11,184 nt of DNA from JAGDXZ01 sp049966915 (lineage in GTDB: Archaea > Micrarchaeota > Micrarchaeia > Micrarchaeales > CABMGC01): NCBI GenBank assembly GCA_049966915.1, contig JBMFTS010000023.1, positions 1-11,184 of the forward strand. Reading direction: 5' to 3'. Of this stretch, positions 1 to 6,897 are shown piece by piece. The notes beneath the pieces are model-generated. The model did no database searches and was not told the origin of the DNA. It saw only the letters and a list, made by a program, of their open reading frames with translations. The translations under genes and the position numbers were made by a program. The stretch's first letter is position 1. Every line of letters begins with the position of its first letter.

Positions 1-71
1 CGCAGGCCGGATTTGAACCAGCGACATCCCGGTCTTCAGCCGGGCGCTCTCCCTGTCTGAGCTACTGCGGC
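1..71 (-). tRNA. tRNA-Phe (anticodon GAA), 3' end cut by window edge
   Basis: Read on the minus strand, this folds as a full cloverleaf. The acceptor 5' strand is GCCGCAG, the D arm is GCTC/GAGC, and the anticodon stem CCCGG/CCGGG encloses the loop CTGAAGA, giving anticodon GAA (Phe). The T arm GCTGG/CCGGC has the loop TTCAAAT. The 3' acceptor strand reads CTGCG and then runs off position 1, so the last two acceptor bases, the discriminator and any CCA lie outside the window. There is no intron at the usual 37/38 site. A TATA element on the minus strand at about 104-112 lies at the right distance to start transcription about 10 nt upstream of the mature 5' end. Confidence 0.95.
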
Positions 72-103
72 ATGCTGCGCATAGTTTATAGTTTAGTATG
101 CGC

Positions 104-112
104 TTTTTAAAT
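104..112. promoter_or_regulatory. Shared TATA region for tRNA-Phe (-) and helicase (+)
   Basis: The tract TTTTTAAAT, flanked by more A/T, reads as a TATA box on both strands: TTTAAAAAG towards the tRNA and CTTTTTAAAT towards the helicase. Using the usual archaeal spacing of about 26 bp from TATA centre to transcription start, the plus-strand start falls near 134, a few bases before the helicase ATG at 138. The minus-strand start falls near 82, about 11 nt upstream of the tRNA 5' end. One element, or two overlapping ones, could drive both units. This is inferred from spacing and composition only. Confidence 0.5.
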
Positions 113-137
113 TTCTTTTCCTATTACTCGCGATGGA

Positions 138-1712
138 ATGCAAGACAATGCGGGCGACGGCAGCTACGCCTGGCGCGGTTTGGGTCCTTATGCCGAGCTT
201 CTGAACATTTCCGGCATGGAATTCCGCAGCTACCAGTATAACATAATAGATTCAATAATACAGCACGGCAACACGCTCGTTGTTTTGCCTACGGGTCTTG
301 GAAAGACATTCATAGGCGTTGCGCTTGTCGCCAGGTCGGTATATGAAGGCAAGCGCGCGTTGTTTATGGCTCCTACAAAACCTCTTGCAGAGCAGCACTA
401 TAGCGTAATTAGCAAGATGCTCAAATTGCAAGAAGGCCAAATAGCATTGCTTACCGGTGCTATGAGAAAGGATGCCAGGCGTGCGCTCGAAAGCAGCGCA
501 AGCGTGCTTGTTGCTACGCCACAGACAATAGCCAACGACTTGCGCGCAGGTTCGCTGTCCCTTTCGGGCTTCGGCGTGGCCGTGTTTGACGAATGCCATC
601 ATGCGGTGGGCAAATACGCCTATACCTACATAGCGAACGAGCTTGCCGCGCTTAACGTGCTAATAGTTGGTTTGACGGCGTCGCCGGGCAGCAAGCCCGA
701 ACGCGTCATGTCGCTTGTTGAATCGCTCAACATACACCACATAGAGTCGAGAACTTCGACCGACGAGGACGTCGTTGCATACGTCATGCCAAAGTACATG
801 CATACAATGGAAATAGAGCTGAGCGAGACCGTGAAGCGCGTGATGTCGCTTATAAAGCCGGTTGCAGAAGAAAGCATGAAAAGCCTTAGGGGCATGGGCC
901 TGCTGAACTTCAAAAGCTTCGAATCGATGCCTAAGGGCAGGCTCATAAAACTCGGCGACGAGATAAAAAAGATAAGCGCCACCGGCTACAGGTTCGGCGC
1001 CCTATTTAGCTATATAAAGCTGTTGCATGCTGTGCACGTGTACGACCTTGTTGCCACAGAGGGCCTTTACCCTTTCATAGCGTATCTTGAAGCGCTTTCT
1101 GGCAGGGAGCACAAGAGCAGGGCTGTCGAGAGCTTCATAAGCAATGCGAACGTGCGCGAGGCGCTGAGAATTGCAAGGGAAGCCGCAGGCCGCGGCGAAG
1201 AGCACCCCAAGGTAGCGGCGTTGCTTGGCATTCTTGCGGCATACAGAGGCAAAAGCATAATGGTGTTCGCGCAGTACCGCGCCACGGTGAAGATGCTTGC
1301 GGAGAGGCTGCAGCATGAAGGCTTTGGAGCAATGGCCTTTGTCGGCAAAAAGGAGGGCGTTACGCAGCAGCAACAAAAGCAGGTAATAGACGACTTCAGG
1401 TCTGGCAAGTTCAACGTGCTTGTTGCCAGTTCCATAGGCGAGGAAGGCCTTGACATTCCGAGCGTAGACGTGGTGGTGTTTTACGAGCCCATACCAAACG
1501 AGATACGCAATATCCAAAGGCGCGGCAGAACAGGTAGGTTCAGAGCAGGCGACGTGTTCATTCTGGTGGCAAAGGGTACAAAGGACGAGGTGTATTTGTT
1601 TGTATCAAGGTCGAGGGAGCGCAAGATTGCTTCGTTGCTCAGCAGCGTAAACCGGAAGCTCGAATCGCGCTATGCCGGAACGGCTAAGGACGGCCAAGCT
1701 ACGCTGGAATGA
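138..1712 (+). CDS. Hef-like SF2 DNA helicase (FANCM/Hef family), helicase half only
   Basis: This is an ATP-dependent helicase of the archaeal Hef/FANCM branch of superfamily 2. Relatives remodel stalled replication forks and branched DNA. Visible motifs are PTGLGKT (Walker A, residues 51-57), APTKPL (Ia, 79-83 region), VATPQT (125-130), DECH (motif II, 151-154), LTASPGS (III, 179-185), SSIGEEGLDIP (V region, 431-441) and QRRGRTGR (VI, 460-467). Residues of about 220-350 form the helical insert typical of Hef between the two RecA domains. The protein ends about 55 residues after motif VI, so the ERCC4/XPF nuclease and HhH tail of euryarchaeal Hef is absent. The ATG at 138 is chosen because it lies close to the start predicted from the TATA box; Met27 (position 216), just before the conserved FRSYQ segment, is an alternative. 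The downstream antiporter is 25 bp away and may be cotranscribed. Confidence 0.9.
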   Translation: MQDNAGDGSYAWRGLGPYAELLNISGMEFRSYQYNIIDSIIQHGNTLVVLPTGLGKTFIGVALVARSVYEGKRALFMAPTKPLAEQHYSVISKMLKLQEGQIALLTGAMRKDARRALESSASVLVATPQTIANDLRAGSLSLSGFGVAVFDECHHAVGKYAYTYIANELAALNVLIVGLTASPGSKPERVMSLVESLNIHHIESRTSTDEDVVAYVMPKYMHTMEIELSETVKRVMSLIKPVAEESMKSLRGMGLLNFKSFESMPKGRLIKLGDEIKKISATGYRFGALFSYIKLLHAVHVYDLVATEGLYPFIAYLEALSGREHKSRAVESFISNANVREALRIAREAAGRGEEHPKVAALLGILAAYRGKSIMVFAQYRATVKMLAERLQHEGFGAMAFVGKKEGVTQQQQKQVIDDFRSGKFNVLVASSIGEEGLDIPSVDVVVFYEPIPNEIRNIQRRGRTGRFRAGDVFILVAKGTKDEVYLFVSRSRERKIASLLSSVNRKLESRYAGTAKDGQATLE

Positions 1713-1728
1713 AGGTGGAATGAAATAA

Positions 1729-1732
1729 GGTG
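1729..1732 (+). promoter_or_regulatory. Ribosome binding site GGTG for the antiporter
   Basis: AAGGTG in the 25-bp gap after the helicase stop matches the archaeal anti-Shine-Dalgarno complement GGTG core. It lies 5 nt before ATG at 1738. A GTG in the same frame at 1732 overlaps this site, so it is unlikely to be the start. The presence of a ribosome site rather than a TATA box supports translation from a polycistronic message with the helicase. Confidence 0.5.
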
Positions 1733-1737
1733 TGCGC

Positions 1738-2985
1738 ATGATGAATGTAAACGTGCTTTTCGTGCTTATCGCCGGAATAGTTTTCCTTGGCTACATCCTT
1801 ACCGAGCTTTTCTACAAGCTCAAAATCGCCGGCGTTTTGCCGCTCATGCTGATAGGCGTACTTCTCGGGCCTGTGCTGCACGCGATAAACACCTCCAGCG
1901 GCAGCGTGGTCGTAACGCTTGTTCCTTATGTAACCGCGCTTGCAGTGGCATTCATACTTTTCGACGTCGGTCTGCGCATAAGGCTCAGCGACCTCGATCT
2001 CCTTTATGCATCGCGCTTCACGTTTGCGCTGGCAGCGGCGACGGGCCTTGTGCTCGGCTTCGCCATCGCCATAGCTACGCACATGGGCATTCTGCTTTCG
2101 TTTGCAGCCGGGTTCGGCCTTGCGGGTCCAAGTGCTGTAGTAATTCCCGTAATATTGCGCTCAGCCAAAATAAACAACAAGCTCAAGACAACGCTGAACT
2201 TCGAGAGTGTGGTTGTTGACTCTGTCACGCTGATTGTTCCTATAATTTTGATAGAATTCATAGCCGTAAAAGGCATAAGCCTACACGCTGTGCTGTCCAT
2301 GATAGAAGGGTTTTTCATAGGTTCGGCGATTCTTGGAACAGTGTTTGCGTTCTTCTGGGTATTTGTGCTAAAGACGTTCAAGGAGCACAGCAAGGAGTAC
2401 AGCTGGATGCTTACCATAAGCATGGTGATTGCAACCTACGGAGTGGCCCAGGCGGCAGGCGCCAATGGAGCAATGACTGTATTTGTTTTCGGGCTCGTGC
2501 TTGCTAACCTGCCGAGCATGGGCAAGTGGCTTGCGGACTATACCAAGAGCATAGAAAGCGTTTTTGCGCACGTTTCGCGCTATCAAAAGGAAATAACGTT
2601 TTTCGTAAGCACGTTCTTCTTCGTATACATTGGCCTGCTTTTTGAAATAAGCGAGCAGGACTATTTGCTCATGGCCATTGCCGTGGGCATAACCGCGCTT
2701 GTATACCTGCTTAGGCGGCTATTCCTGCCAATGATAGAGAGGCTGATACAGGCAAAAGACAAGAATAGCCCAGAGCGCATAGCGTCAAGGTATGCTGTTG
2801 CCCGCGGCCTATCGCCCGTAATAGTCGCGACGCTGCCTTTGGCCTTTGGAGTTTACGCGCCGCCAGAGTTTGTGGGCTTGCTGTTCCTGTCTGTGCTATT
2901 CACCAACGTGCTTACCACATTCGGCATGTACAAGTTCGCAAAGGCGGTTTCAAGCCAGTCGATAGCAAAGCCCGAAGTTCACTAA
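1738..2985 (+). CDS. Cation:proton antiporter (CPA superfamily, NhaP/Kef-like)
   Basis: This integral membrane protein of about 415 residues has roughly 12-13 hydrophobic segments. It matches the Na+/H+ exchanger domain and lacks the cytosolic TrkA-N/RCK domain of Kef proteins. Family landmarks, numbered from the ATG at 1738, are the F-D-V-G-L segment near 75-79, the unwound-helix segment GLAGPSAVVIP (127-137), the core helix NFESVVVDS (154-162) carrying E156 and D161, and a late-helix ARGLSP (355-360) whose Arg typically pairs with the core Glu. The position before the core Asp is Val rather than the Asn of CPA1 (ND) or the Asp of CPA2 (DD), so ion and stoichiometry cannot be assigned. The expected role is Na+ or K+/H+ exchange and pH homeostasis at the cytoplasmic membrane. 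The start at 1738 is chosen over GTG 1732, which overlaps the GGTG ribosome site; ATG 1741 is equally possible. Confidence 0.85.
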   Translation: MMNVNVLFVLIAGIVFLGYILTELFYKLKIAGVLPLMLIGVLLGPVLHAINTSSGSVVVTLVPYVTALAVAFILFDVGLRIRLSDLDLLYASRFTFALAAATGLVLGFAIAIATHMGILLSFAAGFGLAGPSAVVIPVILRSAKINNKLKTTLNFESVVVDSVTLIVPIILIEFIAVKGISLHAVLSMIEGFFIGSAILGTVFAFFWVFVLKTFKEHSKEYSWMLTISMVIATYGVAQAAGANGAMTVFVFGLVLANLPSMGKWLADYTKSIESVFAHVSRYQKEITFFVSTFFFVYIGLLFEISEQDYLLMAIAVGITALVYLLRRLFLPMIERLIQAKDKNSPERIASRYAVARGLSPVIVATLPLAFGVYAPPEFVGLLFLSVLFTNVLTTFGMYKFAKAVSSQSIAKPEVH

Positions 2986-2990
2986 TCGTA

Positions 2991-2998
2991 TTTAAAAG
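2991..2998 (+). promoter_or_regulatory. TATA box of the GT-C membrane protein gene
   Basis: TTTAAAAG lies just after the antiporter stop. Its centre is about 26 bp before 3021, so transcription should begin at or within a base of the ATG, giving a leaderless mRNA. No Shine-Dalgarno sequence precedes that ATG, which agrees. Confidence 0.55.
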
Positions 2999-3000
2999 TG

Positions 3001-3006
3001 TTTTTT
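3001..3006 (+). terminator. Possible oligo-T terminator of the helicase-antiporter unit
   Basis: A run of six T residues lies 16 bp after the antiporter stop codon. Archaeal RNA polymerase can terminate at short T runs without a hairpin. The run sits inside the promoter region of the next gene, so it may only be spacer sequence. Confidence 0.25.
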
Positions 3007-3020
3007 GCATTATATAAGTT

Positions 3021-5327
3021 ATGCAAGCAAATATGCAGCCAAAAACACGCGCAGAGCGTCATGCCACTAGACGCAACGCAAGAAAAATTGCGACATACGT
3101 GGTTCTTGCCGCAATTTTGGCATACGCCCTGATATACTCGGTTGTTAATGCGGGCGGGCCTTCTTTCTACGGCGATGACACAACATACCTTGGTCTAGCT
3201 AACAGCGTGCTCACTCACACATTTGCAGAAAGCAGCTATATTTTTAGCATAAGGCTTTTGCAAATCTATCCCATTGCATTTTTCTATGCCGTATTCGGCG
3301 TAAGCAAGCTATCATCCTCGGCGTGGGACATCTCGGCATTTGTGCTTACGATAGCGGTCATTTTCTTCATAGGAAAGGAGCTTTATGGCGACCTTGCAGG
3401 ACTCATTTCCTCATTTCTATACAGTGTCTTTCCGCTTGTCGTAAGGCTTTCCGCAACAGTAAGCGACGACGTAACCATGACTTTTGTCGCTTCCTTCGCG
3501 GTTCTTGCGATCATCATGGGCGAAAAGTACGATTCGCGCAAATGGTATTTTCTTGGCGGCGCCCTTGCTCTTGCTTCGCCGCTGGTCACTCCGGAAGGCG
3601 CGATAATAATAGTTTTTCTGGCTCTGTTCCTTGCCGTGGAATTTGCAAGAAAGAAAATCAAAATCAAGAGCGGTTTGTTTGCGATATGCGGTTTCTTCGT
3701 GGCTGTATCGCTCCTTTTGCTGATCAACTCTGTGCTCACGAGTCCGCCCAATCCGCTCGTGACGCTTACTGTTTCAAGCCATTTCTATGGCGCCGTAGGC
3801 AAAGCGAATACAATACCTTCAACCAACACTAACCTAAACTTTTACATACAAACAATGTTTCCATATGGAATAGTGCAGCAGGTTGTTTCCGGGCTTCGCA
3901 ATGGCAATCTCGCAAGCGCCTTTGTATTTCTCAATCCTTTGTATTTCGTGCCCAATAGCAGAGTGGGCTTTTTCATGTATGCCTTTGTAGCGGCTTTGGC
4001 ATACCTGTTGATAAAGCGTGAAAGGCGGGCATATGTACCCATATTCTGGTTTTTTGTATGTTTTCTGTACTTGGAACTGGGTCCTATGCATGTAAGCATA
4101 TCCCCTTTCAGCTACCTGCTTTCTTATAGGCTGGGCCGTTTTCTTGTGCTCATAGCGCCTCCTGTCGCATTGACGATTGGCATGGCTGTGGCCAGGTCGG
4201 TTGAGAAGGGCAAGAGGGCAAAACGTTATGCAGGCATAGCAGTTAGCGTCATAGGGCTCGCTGTCCTCGTATACAGTTCCGTGCTTATAAACAACTTCTG
4301 GCACGAAACGCTGGTTTCGCAGACATACGACCAAATAGAAATTGCCAAATACATTAGCGGGCTTCCTAGCGCTACCAAAATCTACTTCAGCGGATTTGCG
4401 TCGCTTGTGCCCATATATTCGCATTTCGACAACCTTTCGCGTTTTTTTGCCTATGACAATATCAAAAACTGCTCAGGCATTCCTGTGGGCTCGTATGTTA
4501 TACTGCCGTATTTCAACCTATTTGGCCTGAATTACACCTATGATCCAAGCGCATATTGCCCTGGCTGGCAGCTTGTATACGCTCCACAGCCAGAATACTT
4601 GCCAAAGCAGTTCGAAATGCTTTCTGAACAGCTGAGCGAGCCGTTTGAAGCGAGACTTTATTTCGTCGCATATAACGGCGTCAAGCCGGTTCCGATACAC
4701 GCGTCTAACAGCTCCGCCACTAACCGCTCCTTGGCGCGCAACGCGTTCAACTTTTTCAATCTCACCGGAGTAGGCGTTTACAACTCTACGCTTGGGCGCC
4801 TTACAAAATTTGTTCTGGTCAACAACGTGAGTAACGTAACTGTAACTCTTAATAAGACAGTTGCCGCCCCAGGAAATTACGTGTCTTTGACCGTTACTTT
4901 TGCTGGCCACTTTCTGTGGAGCGGTGGTACGCCGGCAAGCATAGAAGCCGCGTCCGCGTACTTAGCAGAGCCAGTTATAAACATACATTATTTTGGGGTA
5001 GAGCTGGCTAACGAAACTTCGCGATTGCTTGTTCAAAATAACGGTCCTTGGCAAAAATACGTAACCCAGATAGGGGAGCCGCACCAATATCTTTCGGTTA
5101 ACGAGTCGAAATACCTGCCGATAGTGTGGGTTATAACTCCTAACGCTACGCTTGTTGGCAAAACTCTGAAGATATGCGGAGGTTATTTCGCAGCTTATGA
5201 AAATACTTCGCTGGACGGCGGCTGGGGCAACCTGTACGACAAACTCGCATATGAACGGGCAATGGTCGTTAACGAGTCTGTAATAAACGTGCCATCGCAA
5301 ACGTGCGCAGAGCTGAACGTTTCTTGA
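3021..5327 (+). CDS. GT-C fold membrane glycosyltransferase-like protein with large sequon-rich ectodomain
   Basis: This 768-residue protein has a short basic N-terminus (residues 7-22), about 11 hydrophobic segments between 24 and 424, and an extracytoplasmic domain from about 430 to the end. The first outer loop holds GDDTTY (51-56). A second acidic SDD (148-150) precedes another helix. This arrangement resembles PMT/ArnT-type (GT39/GT83-like) GT-C transferases, which use polyprenyl-phosphate sugar donors and place their acidic catalytic residue in that first loop. The ectodomain has 16 N-X-S/T sequons and four cysteines (484, 513, 719, 762), while residues 1-430 have no sequon. This supports its exterior location and suggests that it is heavily N-glycosylated. 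The likely role is in cell-surface glycan or S-layer protein glycosylation; donor and acceptor are unknown. It lacks the WWDYG signature of the AglB/STT3 oligosaccharyltransferase, so I do not call it AglB. The start at 3021 fits the leaderless promoter. Confidence 0.7.
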   Translation: MQANMQPKTRAERHATRRNARKIATYVVLAAILAYALIYSVVNAGGPSFYGDDTTYLGLANSVLTHTFAESSYIFSIRLLQIYPIAFFYAVFGVSKLSSSAWDISAFVLTIAVIFFIGKELYGDLAGLISSFLYSVFPLVVRLSATVSDDVTMTFVASFAVLAIIMGEKYDSRKWYFLGGALALASPLVTPEGAIIIVFLALFLAVEFARKKIKIKSGLFAICGFFVAVSLLLLINSVLTSPPNPLVTLTVSSHFYGAVGKANTIPSTNTNLNFYIQTMFPYGIVQQVVSGLRNGNLASAFVFLNPLYFVPNSRVGFFMYAFVAALAYLLIKRERRAYVPIFWFFVCFLYLELGPMHVSISPFSYLLSYRLGRFLVLIAPPVALTIGMAVARSVEKGKRAKRYAGIAVSVIGLAVLVYSSVLINNFWHETLVSQTYDQIEIAKYISGLPSATKIYFSGFASLVPIYSHFDNLSRFFAYDNIKNCSGIPVGSYVILPYFNLFGLNYTYDPSAYCPGWQLVYAPQPEYLPKQFEMLSEQLSEPFEARLYFVAYNGVKPVPIHASNSSATNRSLARNAFNFFNLTGVGVYNSTLGRLTKFVLVNNVSNVTVTLNKTVAAPGNYVSLTVTFAGHFLWSGGTPASIEAASAYLAEPVINIHYFGVELANETSRLLVQNNGPWQKYVTQIGEPHQYLSVNESKYLPIVWVITPNATLVGKTLKICGGYFAAYENTSLDGGWGNLYDKLAYERAMVVNESVINVPSQTCAELNVS

Positions 5328-5348
5328 TGCGTTGTTTGCATAAACGCA
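5328..5348. terminator. Weak hairpin between convergent genes
   Basis: The 40-bp gap between the two convergent stop codons contains TGCGTT (5328-5333) and its inverse AACGCA (5343-5348), which can form a 6-bp stem with a 9-nt loop. No T run follows on either strand, so a terminator role is only a possibility. Confidence 0.2.
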
Positions 5349-5367
5349 AAGTGCGATGTGCGGGCCT

Positions 5368-6822
5368 TTACGCACTGCTCGCAGAGCCGCGCTGCTCGCG
5401 TCTGGCAATCTCGTTTGCTTTTTGCCTGTATTCTTTGCCACGTGTCGCGGAAAGAACGCCGGCTATGAAGAGAATTGCCAAGCATACGACGAGAGCCGCG
5501 TGCACGCCCCCTAGGAACGCGCTGGAAACTCCTCCTATGAGCTTTGACGTGCCTATAAATACTGAAAATGCAACGTTTCTCGGTATAGCCGCGGTGGCCG
5601 CAGTTATTGCGATTACAAAACTGCCGAGAGTGCCTATGTTTGACATGAGCCGCAACAGACCGGACGTGCTTCCGTAATGCTCGTGAGGCGCGCTTGACAT
5701 TACGGCGCTGCTGTTTGCCGGCCAGAAGAGCGAGCCGCCGAGCCCCGTAATAAGTGAAGCGACTATTATTATGTAGTATGGGCTGCTGAGCCCTATGCTC
5801 AAATACACGAGCACAGCAACAGCCATGAAGCCAACGCCAAGTGTGGCCATTATCCTTGCGCCGAAACGGTCAGAGAGCTTGCCCATGAAAGGCGCCACGA
5901 AGCTGCTTACAATATAACCCGGCACGAGCAGCAGCGAAGCTGCAAACGGATCAAGGCCTCTTATGCCTTGCAAATACATTATTATGATAAAGGCGACAGA
6001 AAGGAAGCCAAGGCTCTGGAAAAACGAGGCAAAAAGCGAGTTTCTTAGCACCTTGTCCTTGAAGGCTTCAAGCTTGATCATGGGAGATGCATTTCTTTTT
6101 TCATAAACTAAAAACAAAGGCACCAATGCAGCACCAACAAGCAACAGCACTATGTTCAGCAGGCGCAGGCCGAAAGAGGCAAAATCTATCGCCGCATATG
6201 AGATTAGCAGCAGCGCCAAGCCTAGAATAACCATGCCGATTATGTCTGTTTTTGCTTCGACTTTCGGATTGTCGGTCAAGTACTTTATGCCCAGCGCAAA
6301 TGCCACAATGCCTATGGGCACGTTTATGAAAAATATGTAGCGCCAGCCTATGAAGGTTGTTATTACGCCGCCGAGCAGTATGCCAAGCATGCCTCCTATG
6401 TTCCAGCCCATTGCGGTGTAGCCGTAAGCGCGGCCGCGCCTGCCTACTTCAAACGTATCCGCGATTATTGCACCACTTGTGGCCTGCATTAGCGCACCGC
6501 CTACAGCTTGCACTATCCTGAAGCCTACAAGGTACATGTCTGTTATCGAAAGCCCGCAGAGGAGCGAGCCTATGGTGAATACGGCAAAGCCGAGGTTGAA
6601 CATCCTGCTTCTGCCGAAGATGTCGCCAAGCCTGCCGAACTGTGTTGACATTATCGCTATTACCAAGAGGTAGGCAAGTATAACCCATATCGTTATTGCA
6701 AGGCTGGAATGCAGCCCTTCCGTTATTGCAGGCAGCGAAAGGAGAACTATCGTGGTGTCTATCGCGCCCATTAGCGTTCCAAGTATCAATATGCCCAATA
6801 TGATGTTTTCGTGGGGATTCAT
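5368..6822 (-). CDS. MFS transporter, DHA2 (EmrB/QacA-like, 14-helix) family
   Basis: This 484-residue membrane protein has about 14 hydrophobic segments. Near the N-terminus it carries the DHA2 signature MGAIDTTIV (18-26). Motif A is GRLGDIFGRSRMF (63-75), with a degenerate repeat GKLSDRFGARI (314-324) in the second half. WRYIFFINVPIG (160-171) is typical of EmrB/QacA proteins. The motif C region (GGMLGILLGG, 143-152) keeps the glycines but lacks the prolines usual in drug/proton antiporters. The expected role is proton-driven export of drugs, metabolites or toxic compounds; the substrate cannot be told. It is the second of two minus-strand genes, 75 bp after ornithine carbamoyltransferase, but has its own TATA box and a ribosome site (AGGTAATC) 5 nt before the ATG. 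The C-terminal tail after residue 460 is short and charged. Confidence 0.88.
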   Translation of the reverse strand: MNPHENIILGILILGTLMGAIDTTIVLLSLPAITEGLHSSLAITIWVILAYLLVIAIMSTQFGRLGDIFGRSRMFNLGFAVFTIGSLLCGLSITDMYLVGFRIVQAVGGALMQATSGAIIADTFEVGRRGRAYGYTAMGWNIGGMLGILLGGVITTFIGWRYIFFINVPIGIVAFALGIKYLTDNPKVEAKTDIIGMVILGLALLLISYAAIDFASFGLRLLNIVLLLVGAALVPLFLVYEKRNASPMIKLEAFKDKVLRNSLFASFFQSLGFLSVAFIIIMYLQGIRGLDPFAASLLLVPGYIVSSFVAPFMGKLSDRFGARIMATLGVGFMAVAVLVYLSIGLSSPYYIIIVASLITGLGGSLFWPANSSAVMSSAPHEHYGSTSGLLRLMSNIGTLGSFVIAITAATAAIPRNVAFSVFIGTSKLIGGVSSAFLGGVHAALVVCLAILFIAGVLSATRGKEYRQKANEIARREQRGSASSA

Positions 6823-6863
6823 GCAAGATTACCTGTTGTTGGTCGTGTACTCCACAGATTTTT

Positions 6864-6880
6864 GCGCTAGCGCTTATAAA
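6864..6880 (-). promoter_or_regulatory. MFS gene promoter with adjacent 10-bp palindrome
   Basis: On the minus strand a TATA box TTTATAAG (6873-6880) is placed to start transcription near 6851, about 29 nt upstream of the ATG at 6822. Directly downstream of the box is the perfect palindrome GCGCTAGCGC (6864-6873), a position where a repressor would block initiation. The TATA box and its spacing are reasonably clear. The operator role is inferred. Confidence 0.5.
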
Positions 6881-6897
6881 ATGTTGCAATTTGACGA

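Noticed and set aside
66..80. Near-palindrome around GCATGC beside the tRNA 5' end
   Set aside because: It is short and imperfect and is explained by the tRNA acceptor sequence.
1002..1517. 171-codon open frame antisense to the helicase
   Set aside because: It lies opposite conserved helicase motifs, has no recognisable protein character (runs of His/Arg/Leu from codon complement) and no promoter; it is a shadow of the real gene.
3323..3832. 169-codon plus-strand frame inside the GT-C gene
   Set aside because: It overlaps transmembrane segments of the real gene in another frame and is rich in Cys/Arg/His as expected of an out-of-frame reading.
3021..5327. AglB/STT3 oligosaccharyltransferase
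   Set aside because: Size and topology are similar, but the WWDYG signature of the catalytic family is absent, so only a general GT-C assignment is made.
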